In this document: piece after piece, positions 35,640 to 48,170 of the stretch
How positions within the stretch are numbered: position 1 is the stretch's first letter
Layout of the letters: each line of letters starts with the position of its first letter
Source: Elysia chlorotica
Taxonomy: Eukaryota > Mollusca > Gastropoda > Plakobranchidae
Direction: 5' to 3'
Length of the DNA: 64,000 nucleotides
Assembly: GCA_003991915.1 (NCBI GenBank)
Contig: RQTK01000157.1
Location: 160,474 to 224,473, forward strand
Program-made: the position numbers and the translations under genes
The notes under the pieces: model-generated
Database searches by the model: none
Told to the model about the DNA's origin: nothing
What the model saw: the letters and a program-made list of their open reading frames with translations, nothing else

Positions 35640-38600
35640 ATGAGTATCAGTCTTAGCACTCACCAGAAAGCTGCAGTGCAGCTTTTTAAATTACTTTCTG
35701 AGAGAAGACCAATAAGGTCCATGCTACTATCGCCTGGCAAATCAACATTCTCCAATCATCAAGCAAGACCCTTCACAAATGAGGCAGACAAGGGTTTCAG
35801 TAGTGATGTGTCTGCGGCAAAAATTCACCAGGTTCTGTTATATTTTTTTTTTAAACTCAGGGAATGAGAATGAGAGGGAAGACTATTATTTTTTTAAAGT
35901 AACAGGGCATACATTTGTGATGAAACCAGGGTGAATCAGACACAAGTCGAAAATTTGACTTTTTGAGTTGCTCATTGTGTGTTAAAAAGCATCAAGTGCA
36001 CTTTAAGAGGTTGAAAAAAAATATCACTATTATTTCTGGAACCAGAGGTATTCAGCTTAATTTGAAAATAAGAAAATTGAATATATAGTATAATTTTTAA
36101 ATTATAAATATTAAGAGGTCTCTAGCTCAAAACCTGTAGTGTAGTAGCGACTTGTGCCTGATTTACCCTGGTCACCTCAAATTTATAAATGATATAATAT
36201 GATGTTATTCAGATTAAAATGAGTTTATACTGTTAAAGTTACTGTTGTAATATTAAAACCTAAATAATACCTACTTTATTAAAAGCAATCTTGGGGGTGG
36301 AAAAAATTGGCTACTTTGGAAATATATCAATGCCTTTATACTTGTACTTAAATTTTTTTTTTTTCAAGAAAGTTCATTTCACACCTGCTCTAATAATTTA
36401 CAGAGTTTTTCCATTATGTTGGCAATTGTCATAGCTCTGAGTTATATTACTTTCAAATGTTATTTGAGCAAAGTTCTAATACACGGTAACTGACAAGGTC
36501 AGAATAATGATGTATATTTCTAAAAGGTATTTTATTCCTTTCCCTGTAGAGTGAAGCACTTTTTGTTTGAAAATACATTTTTTTGTTTGTTGGAAACAAT
36601 TAATAAAGATTTTGATTTCTTAAACTTGTTTTAATTATCTATTTCCTTGTTTTAATTATCTATTTCCATATAAGATTTGTTAATAAAATTTTTTTGCTGT
36701 GTGATGTTGATTTGTAAAAATCAATAACATTTTTTTTATATCCATTTCCCACTATGAAACTCCCTTAGGTACTTGTTGACTTGAAAATGCGTTTGGAGCA
36801 AGGACACGCCTGTATTATCTCACAGTGTCCAAAGCTTTCCCGTGCAGGGACCAATGCAGCCAATAAGTCTGATCTTCTATACATCAACTCTACATCAGGT
36901 CAATAAAAGTCCTTGTTTAAACATTCTTTTGATAAATTGAACCGTATAGTAACAAAATATAAGATCAACCCAAAACAACCTCACTAACAGTTCAAAATAA
37001 CATCCTTTACTGATTATATAATTAAGCTTCCCTCAGTAAATAACTTACCTAGATAGCAGAACTGGCTCAGAACATACAACATTGGAGAGGGATCACATCA
37101 CAGATTGTGAATTCTGCTGCAGTGTCACAAAGAACTGAGACATGCCCTGGCCATAAATCAAAGGAACCTTGCTTTTTTGTTGATACATCTAGGATTCCTT
37201 TAGTATAAACTTTGTGTGATTCTGTTTTCGCTTTATGTGATATTTTTACCTGACTTTTCATTTTTTAATTTAGATAGTCATCCAACTGTGTATCTTTTAG
37301 GTGCCCTTTACCATTTTAGCTGACTTTTTGTTTTTGTTTCCCATGATGTCTGTTGAAATGGACAAGTATGTCACAAGAGGTTGCTGTTAAACTGCACAAA
37401 TTTATTTCCCACAGGACATTTTGCTTGTCAGCACTGCAACAAACAAGGCAAATGGCCTGACTTAAAAGACAATCTCATCCTGTTGACGACACAAAAGAGG
37501 CGGTAAGTTTTATGTTGTATTATATAATCTGTTCAGTATTGGCAATCTGTTCTTTATGATTTTTGTGTGTATTTTTTCTCCTTATTTAATTCTTTTTTTT
37601 TTTTTTTGGTTTGAGAATCAAAGCAGACTCTATGAGCAATCTTTTCTTTTTTTTTTCTTTTCCTATGTTAGTTCAATTATATCTTTTTGCTTAAGTAAAT
37701 TTTCAACATGTTAGACATCGAATCAGATAAATAATTCATGTTTAATAGTTATTGCCCAGTTACTTTGGAGAAATGCTTGGTCTGATAGTTTGTATTGTCG
37801 TGCTTGACAATCCTAGGTTTTCACGGAGGAAAGTTTGCAGTGACAGGCCCCAGAGATGAAAAGCTCAGGATTTGTTGGGTCACATTTAACTAACACAGCC
37901 CAACCAATAGGGAACAATGCTTGATTGGGGATTGAACCTGTAATCTTCTGATTAAATCTTCATGCTCTAACACAGGGCCACCTTCTTAAACTTGAACACA
38001 ATTTTAACATAAAAATTATGTCTTTGGCTGCTCGGATAATGCAAGAAACAACTTCTTTCAGTTGTAGGTAGCAGGCAGTCATATCATAAGATAATTCCTA
38101 TAATGATTTTGATTTCTTTCTATCATTGCAGATCAATGTTTCAATGTTTCAAAGACCTTGACTCTGTGAGTCCATACATTACTGAAGTCTTTCAGGCTAA
38201 AGAGCTCTACAACAACTGCCTCCCACTGGGAGCCTTGCAGGAAGATGTAGCCCTCAGAACTCTTGAAAACTTTGGCTACGAGGCAAGTTTCCCAAATAAA
38301 CTTCAAGAGGGCAATTAAAGGGCCTATTGGAAAAATCAAAATCAATGACACTCACAAAATTCAATGACAAGAGAGATTCTGTTGCTTGTTTTGTGGGGGG
38401 GGGGGGGGGGGGTGGAAGCTTTACTTGATTGCAAGGAAGCTTCAGCAAATTTTTGGTTTCTATGGAATATTTAACGACCATTTTTCTGAAATATGACATC
38501 GCCTTTCTTTTTTTGGTGAATCATTCAATGACAAGAGAGAAAAATAATAATAAAAGTAATAATAATCAGTTCACTAATGATAAATTTAAAGCCCTTTCCT

Positions 38601-41600
38601 TAAAAGAAGATACAACAAATTTACTATGAACCACAATATAGGCATAAGTAGACCAATACATGTCCAGCTAGAAAAACACATCTAGTGAAGCAAACCTCAG
38701 AGTTGGTGCAAACCACAATCCACAAAACTTTGTTTAGATAATCAAATCAAAGAACTGGATCCATGTAAGGTGGAATATAATTTTTATTTTTATGGCTGTA
38801 CTATTCGATGGTTTTTATTGGTTTTTAATCTGTTTTGAAGAATAAATTAACAAATTCTTTCAATGTCCATTTTTTAAACATGAATAGTTAAGAGGTTAAG
38901 GAGACATTTACTCACAATTTCATTCTCTTTTGGTCTAGCAAGAGAAAATGTAAACTAAAAGAAAAAAAATTGTTTGTGTTTAGTAATTGCCAGAGTTGTA
39001 GTGGTGGAAAACCATCCAAACAAATGAAACCAAGGCAGTCAAATGTAAAAAACACTTTGGCAGAAATTTATTCGAGGCTGATTTTATGACTTTTCTTTTT
39101 TTTTTCTTGTGTGCTCTCCAATTCTCTAGCTGATTAAAACAAGTGTATTGGATAAGTATGGTGTTCGGTGTGACCCCAAACTGGGCTTTCTTGTGTTTCC
39201 TGTGATTGTGAACGGTCAAGTTGTCAGTGTGAAGAAATTGACATGCCACTCGCAGTCTTCAGACACAGTAGGCAGTATCCGTGAAACATTCACACCAAGG
39301 TAAAGGTTTTTGTTGCTACTGTTTTGAAATTTTGAAAACTTAAAATTCTCTCTCCCTTTGTTTGCCTTATTCTTTGTCACATTCTTTTGTTGCTTCCTCT
39401 CTCTGTAACACTCTTTGTCTGCTGTAAACCCATCTATGGGGTATATCATTTTAGTATTCTTTTGTTCTCCTTAATTAATTTTGTAATTTCTGTAATGCAA
39501 ATTTGCATCAAGGAAAATCTGTCTCTTCAGGTAGTGGAAAAACAATGTGCAATGTTTATGCATTTCATTTCAAAAAGACATTTTTTTTGGTATCACATAC
39601 ATTACTCTTATTCGCAAATTATATCACAAGACAAGGAAAGACGTAGTAAAATCATTTAAGAAAGCAGGTGCGGTAACGGCCACCCCACAGGAAGATATTG
39701 ACAGACTATGTCAAAGGCGTACGACAAACAAGACACTCTGTCATATTCAACACATCCCTTAGGATATGACTATGATAAAAGACAGTCTATACAATGCAGC
39801 GGAAGGTATGCAATGCCAAAAACGAGAACAGTCAGATATAAGAACTCTTTCTTGCCAAGATTTATCACATTTTTTATCAATGAATTCAATAGTTCAGAAA
39901 AACTATAAATATTAGCAGGAAATTTGCCTCATGCTCTGTGAGTACACATTTGTACACATGTATGATATTTAGAATTATAACATGTTCATTCTTTATATAT
40001 ACCTACACGTTAATATCACCCTTATTCATTTTTTTTCTCTAAAGGTTTGTCTGTTTTTATATTGTGCTTAATAAATTATCTCTATTACTATATTTCTATT
40101 CCTAACCATTTTATTCCATAAACCACATTAATTTTTAAATAACTGTGATATTTACAGTATTTAAAAATGCATCTAATTATGTAGCAGTTAGGTTTTTTAA
40201 TGTATCTTAGCTATGTACACCTCAGAACCATGCTCACACCTCGTTTTATTTATTGATTTGAATTTATATTACTTATTTCTTTTTAGAGTCGTGATAATTA
40301 TACACAATATCAATTTTTCTGTTGTTGTTTTTTAAATATAATAATGTCTTTCTGTAAAATCCATATTATGACAAACTTTTATTCTCTTATTCCTATTTTT
40401 TAATGTAAAATTTACAAGTATTTTTGGGCATGTCGTTTTTTAAATTTCCCCTCAAAGGATTAATAAAGGACTATCTTATCTTATCTTAAAACAATAGTTT
40501 GATAGGTTTGTTTCCTCCATTTTGTCCGCTCAGAAATGCATTGTTCTATCTTCATTGAAAACATTGAAAGAAAGGTCTATAACAAAAAAGTTCTGAACTG
40601 AAAATTTACTGTTGCGAGTTTATTCATCTCTTTTCTTTGTCAACAAAATTATTTCAGGGCTGCACCCACAAGTTTATTTGGCTTGGACACAGTGGCAGCT
40701 AACGTCAAGGAAATCGTACTGTGCAGCAATGAAATTGACGCCATGTCAGTGTATCAAGAGACAAAAAAACCTGCAATTTCGCTACCCAGGGGCTTTAGTT
40801 CTGGAAACTAGGAGATGTTAAACCCGTAGAGAGGGAGAGCATTTATTATCATTATTTTATTATTATTAACATTATTATTAATTTTATTTTTATTATTAGT
40901 ATTATTACAAAAATATAAATATGGTTCCTTCTCACATGATCATAGGCTCTGCCAAGCTTGGAAAGATTCAAGACAATTATCCTTTGGTTTGGAGATGACA
41001 TTACAGCTTGGGAAACAGCAAAACTGTTTGCGAAAAAACTAAACAGCAAGCGCTGCGACATTATAAGGTTTGAGTAGCACCTTTTGATTTTGTTTCATTA
41101 GAGGTCATTTTTGTGTGAAACATTTTCAATTAGCAGTGAAGGTTATTACACTCTAATGTTTGTTATAAACTCAAAACAAGGTTGATTGGCATTAGCTAAT
41201 TAATTATTTCCTAGTTTGTGGATAACTTCAAGCTTTTAAAAACCCACAATACGCTTTAGCTTGTTTTCAAAGCATAAGATGCTGTATATATAAATCAAAA
41301 AGTAGAAATTTGAATTGATCTAATTTCTTCCTATGTTAATTGCTGCCATCATTGTTTTGTGGAAAATAATATTCATTTTAATTTATGTCTCTATAACAAG
41401 CTTCAACCATTCACCCCAAGGTGAGAAAATGCAGCAGTGATATTTATAACTGCTGTGTCCCTATGCGAAATTGTTGTCTATGACCAAAAAATATGCTTAA
41501 GAATTAATTTTACATGGCGTTTAAAAGTGACAGACTCAAATTGAATTGTTCCCTTTTTTTTTATTAGCTGCTGCAACGTTATGAAAGTGATCTTCTTAGG

Positions 41601-44600
41601 TTTGATCAATGTTGGATTTATTTCCTAAAAATAACATAGGAAATAGGCTAGGTTTTCAGTTTATCATAGTTTGCTGGCTGAATCTTTGAAGAAGTGTGGC
41701 TGGTTGGAGCTAGAGCCTCTGTCTATGGCCCTGAATTAATGCAGTCCAATTTTGTCAGAGGAGTTGAATTTGAGCAAAAGCAAGGAATTTTTTTTATTAA
41801 TTAAAAAAGAAAAGAACGGCATGATTCTCAAACTGCTGAATCTGGTCCGGCACTTTTTTTTGCGATTGCATCCGCAAACTTGCTCTTTCCAAAAAATTGC
41901 AAAATTGGGGATTTTCTTTTTTTCTCTCTTTGCCTTTTTCAGGGCTACCACTTTTCCAGTGATTTGCGGAATTCCGGAAACATAACATGGCTCCGAATCC
42001 TCCAGAAATCTTTCTTTCTGAGTTTACTGTCCGGAAAACACTTTTTCCAAAATTTCCAAAAAGTTTGCCACGCTGCTGTATTTATTTTTCCTGGAGAAAA
42101 ACAAAATTACTATGTCTTCATTACTTGAACAAATCCTAGATCTACAGTGACTAAGACAATTGTTTGTTTGTTTGTCCTATTAAAACTACATGGCGTAGGC
42201 CTACATAGTACATGCAGTAACAAGGGGTATGTAGTTTTAATAGACTGTGCTCTCTACTTTTGTTTTCATTGTTCTGATGAAGCCATTAAAGGCGAAACGT
42301 TTACATGTATTTTTCTAACTCTAGTTGTGTTTGATTTATTGTGTCCCTCAGTTGCTAAGTTGTGCGTATTCCTCTCTTTATTATTGTGATATTTGTGAAA
42401 TAGATCTTTGGCCTCCTGCAATTTGGGATAGCTAACAGTTCTCAATACTTTGTAAGTCTTTATTCCTGTTGTTAGCCGGCAACATTCTGCTATATTTCTT
42501 TTCACTTTGTTGTACAGACCAAGCAGTCACGAGCCAGGACCTTTCACAGCACTGACCCAGGGCCTGCGTCTGTCCAGCATCTTGGTCAAGTCCCGGCCGA
42601 TCGCTCACGAGTCGATTGTGAGCTTCTCACACCTGCGGCATGAGATTCTCTCCCAGCTGATGCACACGGAGCAAGTTGCAGGAGTCAAGGTAAGTTCCTC
42701 TGATTCAGTGAATGAGAACTTGCTCTATACTACACGTATCCCAGTTATGCCGTACAGATTTTTAGCAAAAAAAAGTTGGTAGGTCATAATTCAATTGAGG
42801 TCTGTTAAGGGGTTATCTTTTGTAACCAATATTTTGATTAATTCAGTGTAGTTATGAGAGGGATGAAAGATAAGAGATTTTTGCTGTAAAAACAAATTCA
42901 TCGCTAGTGTTTTCACCCTTTTAATAATCATTAATTTGTTATTGGTCTTACATTTAAAAAATTAACATCAAAGTATCTTTGATTAGATTCAAGAACAGAT
43001 CTATGAAGTTTAAATGTGTAACCTTTTCTTCCTTTTTCTTTGACAGTGGAAGAGATTCAGTATTTTGAATAAGCTGTTGAAGGGACATCGAAGAGGGGAG
43101 CTAACTGTGTTTACTGGGCCCACGGGATCAGGGAAGACAACTTTTATGAGTGAATACTCTTTGGATCTCTGCATGCAAGGGGTAATGATTTCCTTTATTT
43201 TCATTCTATATTATTTTGGTGTTTTTTCTGTTTGTTCTAATTTATGTCCCACTTATACATGTAGCTGGTCTGCAAACTTTTAACTGTGTTCAAAGGATCC
43301 AGAGATGATAATTTCCTGCTATGCTAGTGTGTCAATGAACTAAATTCTAGACTTCACACAGACAGAGCTATCGTCAGGCGGTAATAATACAAAAAACATC
43401 AAGCAAAGCACCGATAGTTACAGCACGTGTCGGCCTACTATCCAAATAAACTCAATACAGTTTAAAAGTGAGCCAATCGCAATTACAAGCCCACGGTCAA
43501 ACGGACAGTGCAGAACTGAGTTAAACACGCAATGTTTCTAGCTACTGTTTCACATTAGTGTGTGTGTGTGTTTGTCTGTCTTTGTGTCTCTGGGGTGGTG
43601 TTTGACACTTCAATGCGAATGAGTGAAAACATGGCTTTCATCACCATCTTCCCCTACATCAATGGTCTAACCGTCCTTACAGGGACTAAACACCGCCAGG
43701 TTACCCATCTTTACAGGGGCTGTCTTGCTCCTTCCTCAGCTCTTTCCTTTCTTAGAGATTCAGGCTATTATCAGTGATGTAATCATCATAATGTGACTGG
43801 GCTGGCTGAGAATCCTCCAAACTGTTAATTGATATCATTGGTTGACATTTTAAGAGCCTGTACACCCATTCACGAGTTTCTCTGACTTTCTGGAATTGAC
43901 GCTTTAAGAGTAACTGGTGCATTTTGAATGCTGGAGATGTGTTTGTCTCAATGAAAGAACGACTGTTATGTTAGACCTGTATATTGTAGCAATGGTGTGT
44001 TTTAATTTTGTTTTCGTTTTTGTATTTTTATTTCACAAAGGTGAACACACTGTGGGGAAGTTTTGAGATCAACAACGCAAGGCTTGGAAAGATGATGCTT
44101 ACACAGTTTGCTATGTAAGGAAATAATGATGGCACACTTTTCCAAAGTTTCTCAATGGTAGATTGCAAGACTTAATTGTGAAATTCCTGGTTCAATACCC
44201 AATCGATCCACTAGTTCCCTTGGTGTCGGTATAATGTTACTGGGTTAGACAGTGGTCCTGATAGTGGTATCCATAATTTTTCTCTGTGGTAACATGTGAA
44301 ATATCAGATGTAAAACTGGAGGCCCCTGCAATATATCCAGTCATTGATTTTGGAGGTTAAAAAAAACCAGCAAACCAACCAACCATTATTTTTAGCTGTG
44401 TAAAGTTTGATCTATTCAATTATGGGTGTTCAAGCCTCTGTGACTAGGTTCAGTCAATTAGTTATTTTACCGCTTTCTATGAAACAAACGAGTTGACTGT
44501 AGAAAGTGGCTCTTCTTCTTCTCTAGTTAACAGTCATTTGTTGTCTTTATTAACTTTTCAGTTTAATTATATTGATCACATTTAAATTGTTTAGTGATTT

Positions 44601-47600
44601 GACAAAAGGTCTAGGTTTTGTTAAATAAAAGATACTATCAACAAATGTTTCTAAAAAAGGAAAAAAAAAAAAAAAAGTATATGCACTATTCCCACAGACC
44701 CGAAACGTTTCTTAAAATATTTTTTTCCCATAATTGGATTGTCACTAAGTATTCCTTAAAAACTCTTGATGGCAGCTAGATTTATTTAATGTGACTTCAT
44801 GACATGCTGGACTGGAGCGCTAACATACGTAACTTGTGCATGTCTTACTTACTGAGGGATTACAGCTTTACAATGTTTTCATCAGAAATATTCTTTTTTT
44901 TTTTTCTGTAGGAGAAATTTGGCTAAAAGACTGGACCTTTTTGATCACTTTGCAGACAGCTTCCAAACCTTACCAATGTATTTCATGACGTTTCACGGGC
45001 AGGAGAGTCTTAAGAAAGTCATTGATGTAAGTAGCATGCTTTAAGTCCAAATACAGCACAATCAAAAATTTAAAAATCATTTATCACAAGCGAAAATAAA
45101 TTTCTGAGTTTTCCACTCTTTTCCTAATCCCTTACAATGAAGTTTTGTGTACTGAACAATGCCTGTCTAAAACTCACTTTATATCAGATATCAGTGTGAT
45201 GACAGTTTGGAGACCGTGGAACAAACACTGTTCCAATGCCTCAGTCTTAGCCAACAAAGACAGCATTTCCTTCCTATGAGACCAGACCTCCAAACGGCTT
45301 TATATTCCACCTCAGCGTAGCTACAGAGACTTTTTCTTCATGGCCCTAGGCAAAAGAGCGCAAGCTCAGAGGCCACTGGACTAATAACAACAACAACATC
45401 AGATATCAGTCAATTATAATTTTATTTTTTATTTTTTTAGAGCTACATCTATCTATATCTTCTAGGTTTGCTTCATTTTGAAGTAGATATCGGTCGAATA
45501 ATGTGCAAATCTTGACTTGATGTTAGTTGCTTTGATATAGATCTGGAAGTCATAGAATTAATAATATCATTTCAATATTTTACAAATGTGCAGAAAAAAA
45601 CATACAACCAACCAATCATTTGTTTACTCTTTTAAAGAGTGTCAGCAATTGAAAAGTCACCTTGCTAACATTATGGTCTATCTCACAGATTGACCAAAAT
45701 ATCTTTGAATAATCCCTATCTTTCTGTTCTATAAAAAGGAAAAAAGAGCTGAGCCAACTTTTTTCAAATTTTAATCTTAAAATCACCTTAAAAAAACGCA
45801 GTCTATTTTTCACATTTTTGTTTTTGTTTCTCTAATAACTACTGATTTTGAGATAGACCATTATGTTAGCAATGTGATGATAAGTTCCACCACATAGGGC
45901 ACAGTCATTGCAGGGTGGACTTGTCACAAGCTGACATACTTCCATAGCAAGGTTGTCGATTTGGTCTTTTTTAAACTTTCTTTAAAAGTGTATTCATATC
46001 CTCTGCTTCCTGACGTTTTGGCTTTCACCCCTCCAGGCTATGTCCCATGCGGTCTATGTTCATGATATTGCCCATGTCATCGTGGACAACCTTCAGTTCA
46101 TGATGGGTGTCGGAGGAGCTGAGTGGACCGATCGGTTCATGAAGCAGGACGCCATCATCGCAGCCTTCCGCAAGTTTGCCACCAACATGAACTGTCACGT
46201 GAGCCTTGTCATCCATCCCAGAAAGGTACTGTTGACCAACTGGGATTCTTCTCCATTTTTTAATGGAAAGCACTGGTTGCTTAGCAAGATGTCTTAGCAA
46301 TAATCCAATACAGAGAACCTAGAATGCAGCATGGTATGCACAGTGATGCCAATCTTCGTAAATTTACAAATTTTTAGTAAAAAATAAAGTTGGCTGGTCA
46401 GAATTCAGTAAAAATATGAAAATGGGTTATGTTTCTGAACCAATATGATCTGCTGCTTCACGCCATAAGTTTAGTAAAAAAAAAAATGATACATTTGGCA
46501 TCCCAGCATGCAGCTTCAGAGAGGATTGATGTCCAATTATAACTATAAGCCTTATGTAGAGAATTAAGTTAGGTTAACGGTACACTTACTAATAAAACCA
46601 AAACAATTTTTTAGGTACATGTTACAAAGTCATTAAATAACTCCCTCTCATTCTCAAACTTATTACTAGACAAAATTCAGATGGTAGTAGCATTATTATT
46701 TGGCTACACCTCCACGTCCAGCCTGTCAATCAATGATGTTATCCTGTTGTTGGTAGCCTTAGCTCTACCATTATATACTCCCTCAAGGTTTTTTTATACG
46801 ACAAAGAAGGATTTCTCTGTTGTCTCAGGGATGCTGTTATATTGAATACCCATGGGAGAGTCATCGAGTTGTCAGGATTTATGCATATTTGATGCAGTTT
46901 GTCCATGTCTGGTTAGTAAGTATGGCCTGTCTCCTAGACTTATTGATATTTCCACATTTCTTCACAGGAGAAAGAGAGTGAGGATCTCACCACTGCCTCA
47001 GTGTTTGGCACAGCTAAGGCGACTCAGGAAGCAGACAATGTGCTCATTTTGCAGGATCGCAGACTCACCTCTGTACGGGGCAGGAAGTACATTCAGGTGG
47101 GTATACGTAAATAAAGCATTTTAAGGAGGTCAGGATAAGCTATGGTTTGATTGATATATTATGAATATTACGTGTCTGAACAATATCTTAATACTTTGTA
47201 TTTCTCTTTTCTAAGTAATGGCTCTGGGATCTTGCTGCCATATCAGATATAATATATTCTTGAGACCTAGGATAAATTAAAGAAGCAGGGAGCTTCAGGA
47301 GCTTTGCTTTCTACTCAAGTAAAGAAAAGGGAAAACAAGGATTTGAGATAAAAAGTCATTTGAAACCATAAATATGTTAAAATAACTAATTTACTCTTGT
47401 TAATGTGCTGTTATTATTCGAGTATTACTTTTACTTCCCTGATGTTTAAAAAAATGTTTTGCTTTGTTTTGTCTCAGGTAACCAAGAATCGGTTTGATGG
47501 GGAGCTTGGACTCATGTTGTTGAAGTTTGATAAGGAGTCGCTTAGTTTTTCAGCCAAAGATAAAGAAAAGCAACCTGCACGGAAAACTTCTGTGGGTGAA

Positions 47601-47711
47601 GAGGAAGGAAAAGACAGTGAGCAGCCCCAGCAAGCAATGGAAGAAAAAGAAGATGAAGAGGAGACAAAAGATGAAGAAGAAGGAGAAGAAGAAGAAGAGG
47701 AGGAATTATGA
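35640..47711 (+). CDS. TWNK: Twinkle mitochondrial DNA helicase, 14 exons, frame break in exon 6
   Basis: Hexameric 5'-3' helicase of the mitochondrial replisome. Exons: 35640-35831, 36769-36898, 37415-37502, 38132-38282, 39130-39299, 40658-40816, 40946-41067, 42518-42689, 43047-43181, 44041-44114, 44912-45026, 46037-46225, 46968-47096 and 47478-47711. The product would be 686 aa (human 684) once exon 6 is one base longer. Seen: basic, acid-poor N-terminus fitting a mitochondrial signal; CQHC zinc-ribbon remnant (112-115); TOPRIM-like NEIDAM (268-273) and LWFGDD (310-315); Walker A GPTGSGKT (419-426); Walker B-like VIVDNLQFM (517-525); VIHPRK; and KNRFDG near the end, followed by a Glu-rich tail. 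ATG 35640 follows an in-frame TAG at 35634. Introns obey GT-AG except a GC-AG donor after exon 4. The exon-6 fault may be an assembly error. Confidence 0.93.
37840..37985 (-). mobile_element. tRNA-derived SINE, head and middle
   Basis: On the minus strand GGCCCTGTGTTAGAGC and the B-box-like CAGGTTCAATCCC are followed by CCCTATTGGTTGGGCTGTG and AATGTGACCCAAC. It lies in TWNK intron 3. Confidence 0.65.
38395..38412 (+). repeat. 18-nt poly-G tract
   Basis: Uninterrupted G run in TWNK intron 4, about 110 bp after the GC donor. Confidence 0.9.
39640..40490 (+). pseudogene. LINE 3' end with ATCTT tail
   Basis: A short frame ending near 39908 ([20 protein letters not shown]) resembles the extreme C-terminus of LINE ORF2 proteins. 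About 560 bp of AT-rich 3' UTR follows, ending GGATTAATAAAGGACT then (ATCTT)n at 40471-40487, a common 3' end of molluscan and insect LINEs. It lies in TWNK intron 5. Confidence 0.65.
41870..42175 (+). repeat. Unclassified interspersed repeat, copy in TWNK intron
   Basis: Reverse-complement counterpart of 27090-27310. It includes GAAATCTTTCTTTCTGAG, AAACACTTTTTCC, TTTGCCACGCTG and CCTAGATCTACAGTGAC. The two copies align over about 200 bp. Confidence 0.6.
44170..44388 (+). mobile_element. tRNA-derived SINE, diverged copy
   Basis: B-box-like CTGGTTCAATACCC, then TTGGTGTCGGTATAATGTTA, GGCCCCTGCAATATATCC and a tail GAGGTTAAAAAAAACC...CCAACCAACC. It lies in TWNK intron 10. Confidence 0.7.
45196..45397 (+). 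mobile_element. 5'-truncated LINE insertion with target duplication
   Basis: Reads [19 protein letters not shown], the Cys/His-type C-terminus of a non-LTR retrotransposon, and ends in an (AAC)n tail. Identical 13-bp copies of ATCAGATATCAGT flank it at 45183-45195 and 45398-45410. It lies in TWNK intron 11. Confidence 0.75.
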
Positions 47712-47770
47712 TATGAAACTAAGTGAATAATACATCTTTTTCAACCCCACCCATGTGTTCTGTTAATTTT

Positions 47771-48170
47771 ATATGTATGGTTTATACACCATATTGGATG
47801 ACTTTTTTGTTACACTAAAACTACGACACTATCTCTCTTTGTACATATTGTCACCGGGCTAAAAATGACATATATGCCCGGATTGATTCCTCAATGTTAT
47901 TAGTGTAATTTGATTCAATGTGATTAGTGTGATTCGATACCTCAATGTGATTAGTGTAATGTATGGTATATACACCATATTGGATGGCTTTTTTTGTTAC
48001 TCTTAAACTGCAACTCTATCTCTCTTTCTACATATTGTCACTGAGCTAAAAATGACATATATGCCCGGATTCGATTCCTCAATGTTATTAGTGTAATTTG
48101 ATTCAATGTGATTAGTGTGATTCGATACCTCAATGTGATTAGTGTAATTTGATTCCTCTATGTTGTTAGT
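47771..48170. repeat. Tandem duplication downstream of TWNK
   Basis: A ~185-bp unit (TATGTATGGTTTATACACCATATTGG...) occurs twice. Each copy ends in a short minisatellite of ATTCCTCAATGTGATTAGTG-like units of about 22-24 bp. It probably lies in the TWNK 3' UTR. Confidence 0.85.

Noticed and set aside
43290..43800. Possible extra exon or mobile element in TWNK intron 9
   Set aside because: GT repeats and short frames only; exons 9 and 10 join in phase without it and no repeat family was recognised.
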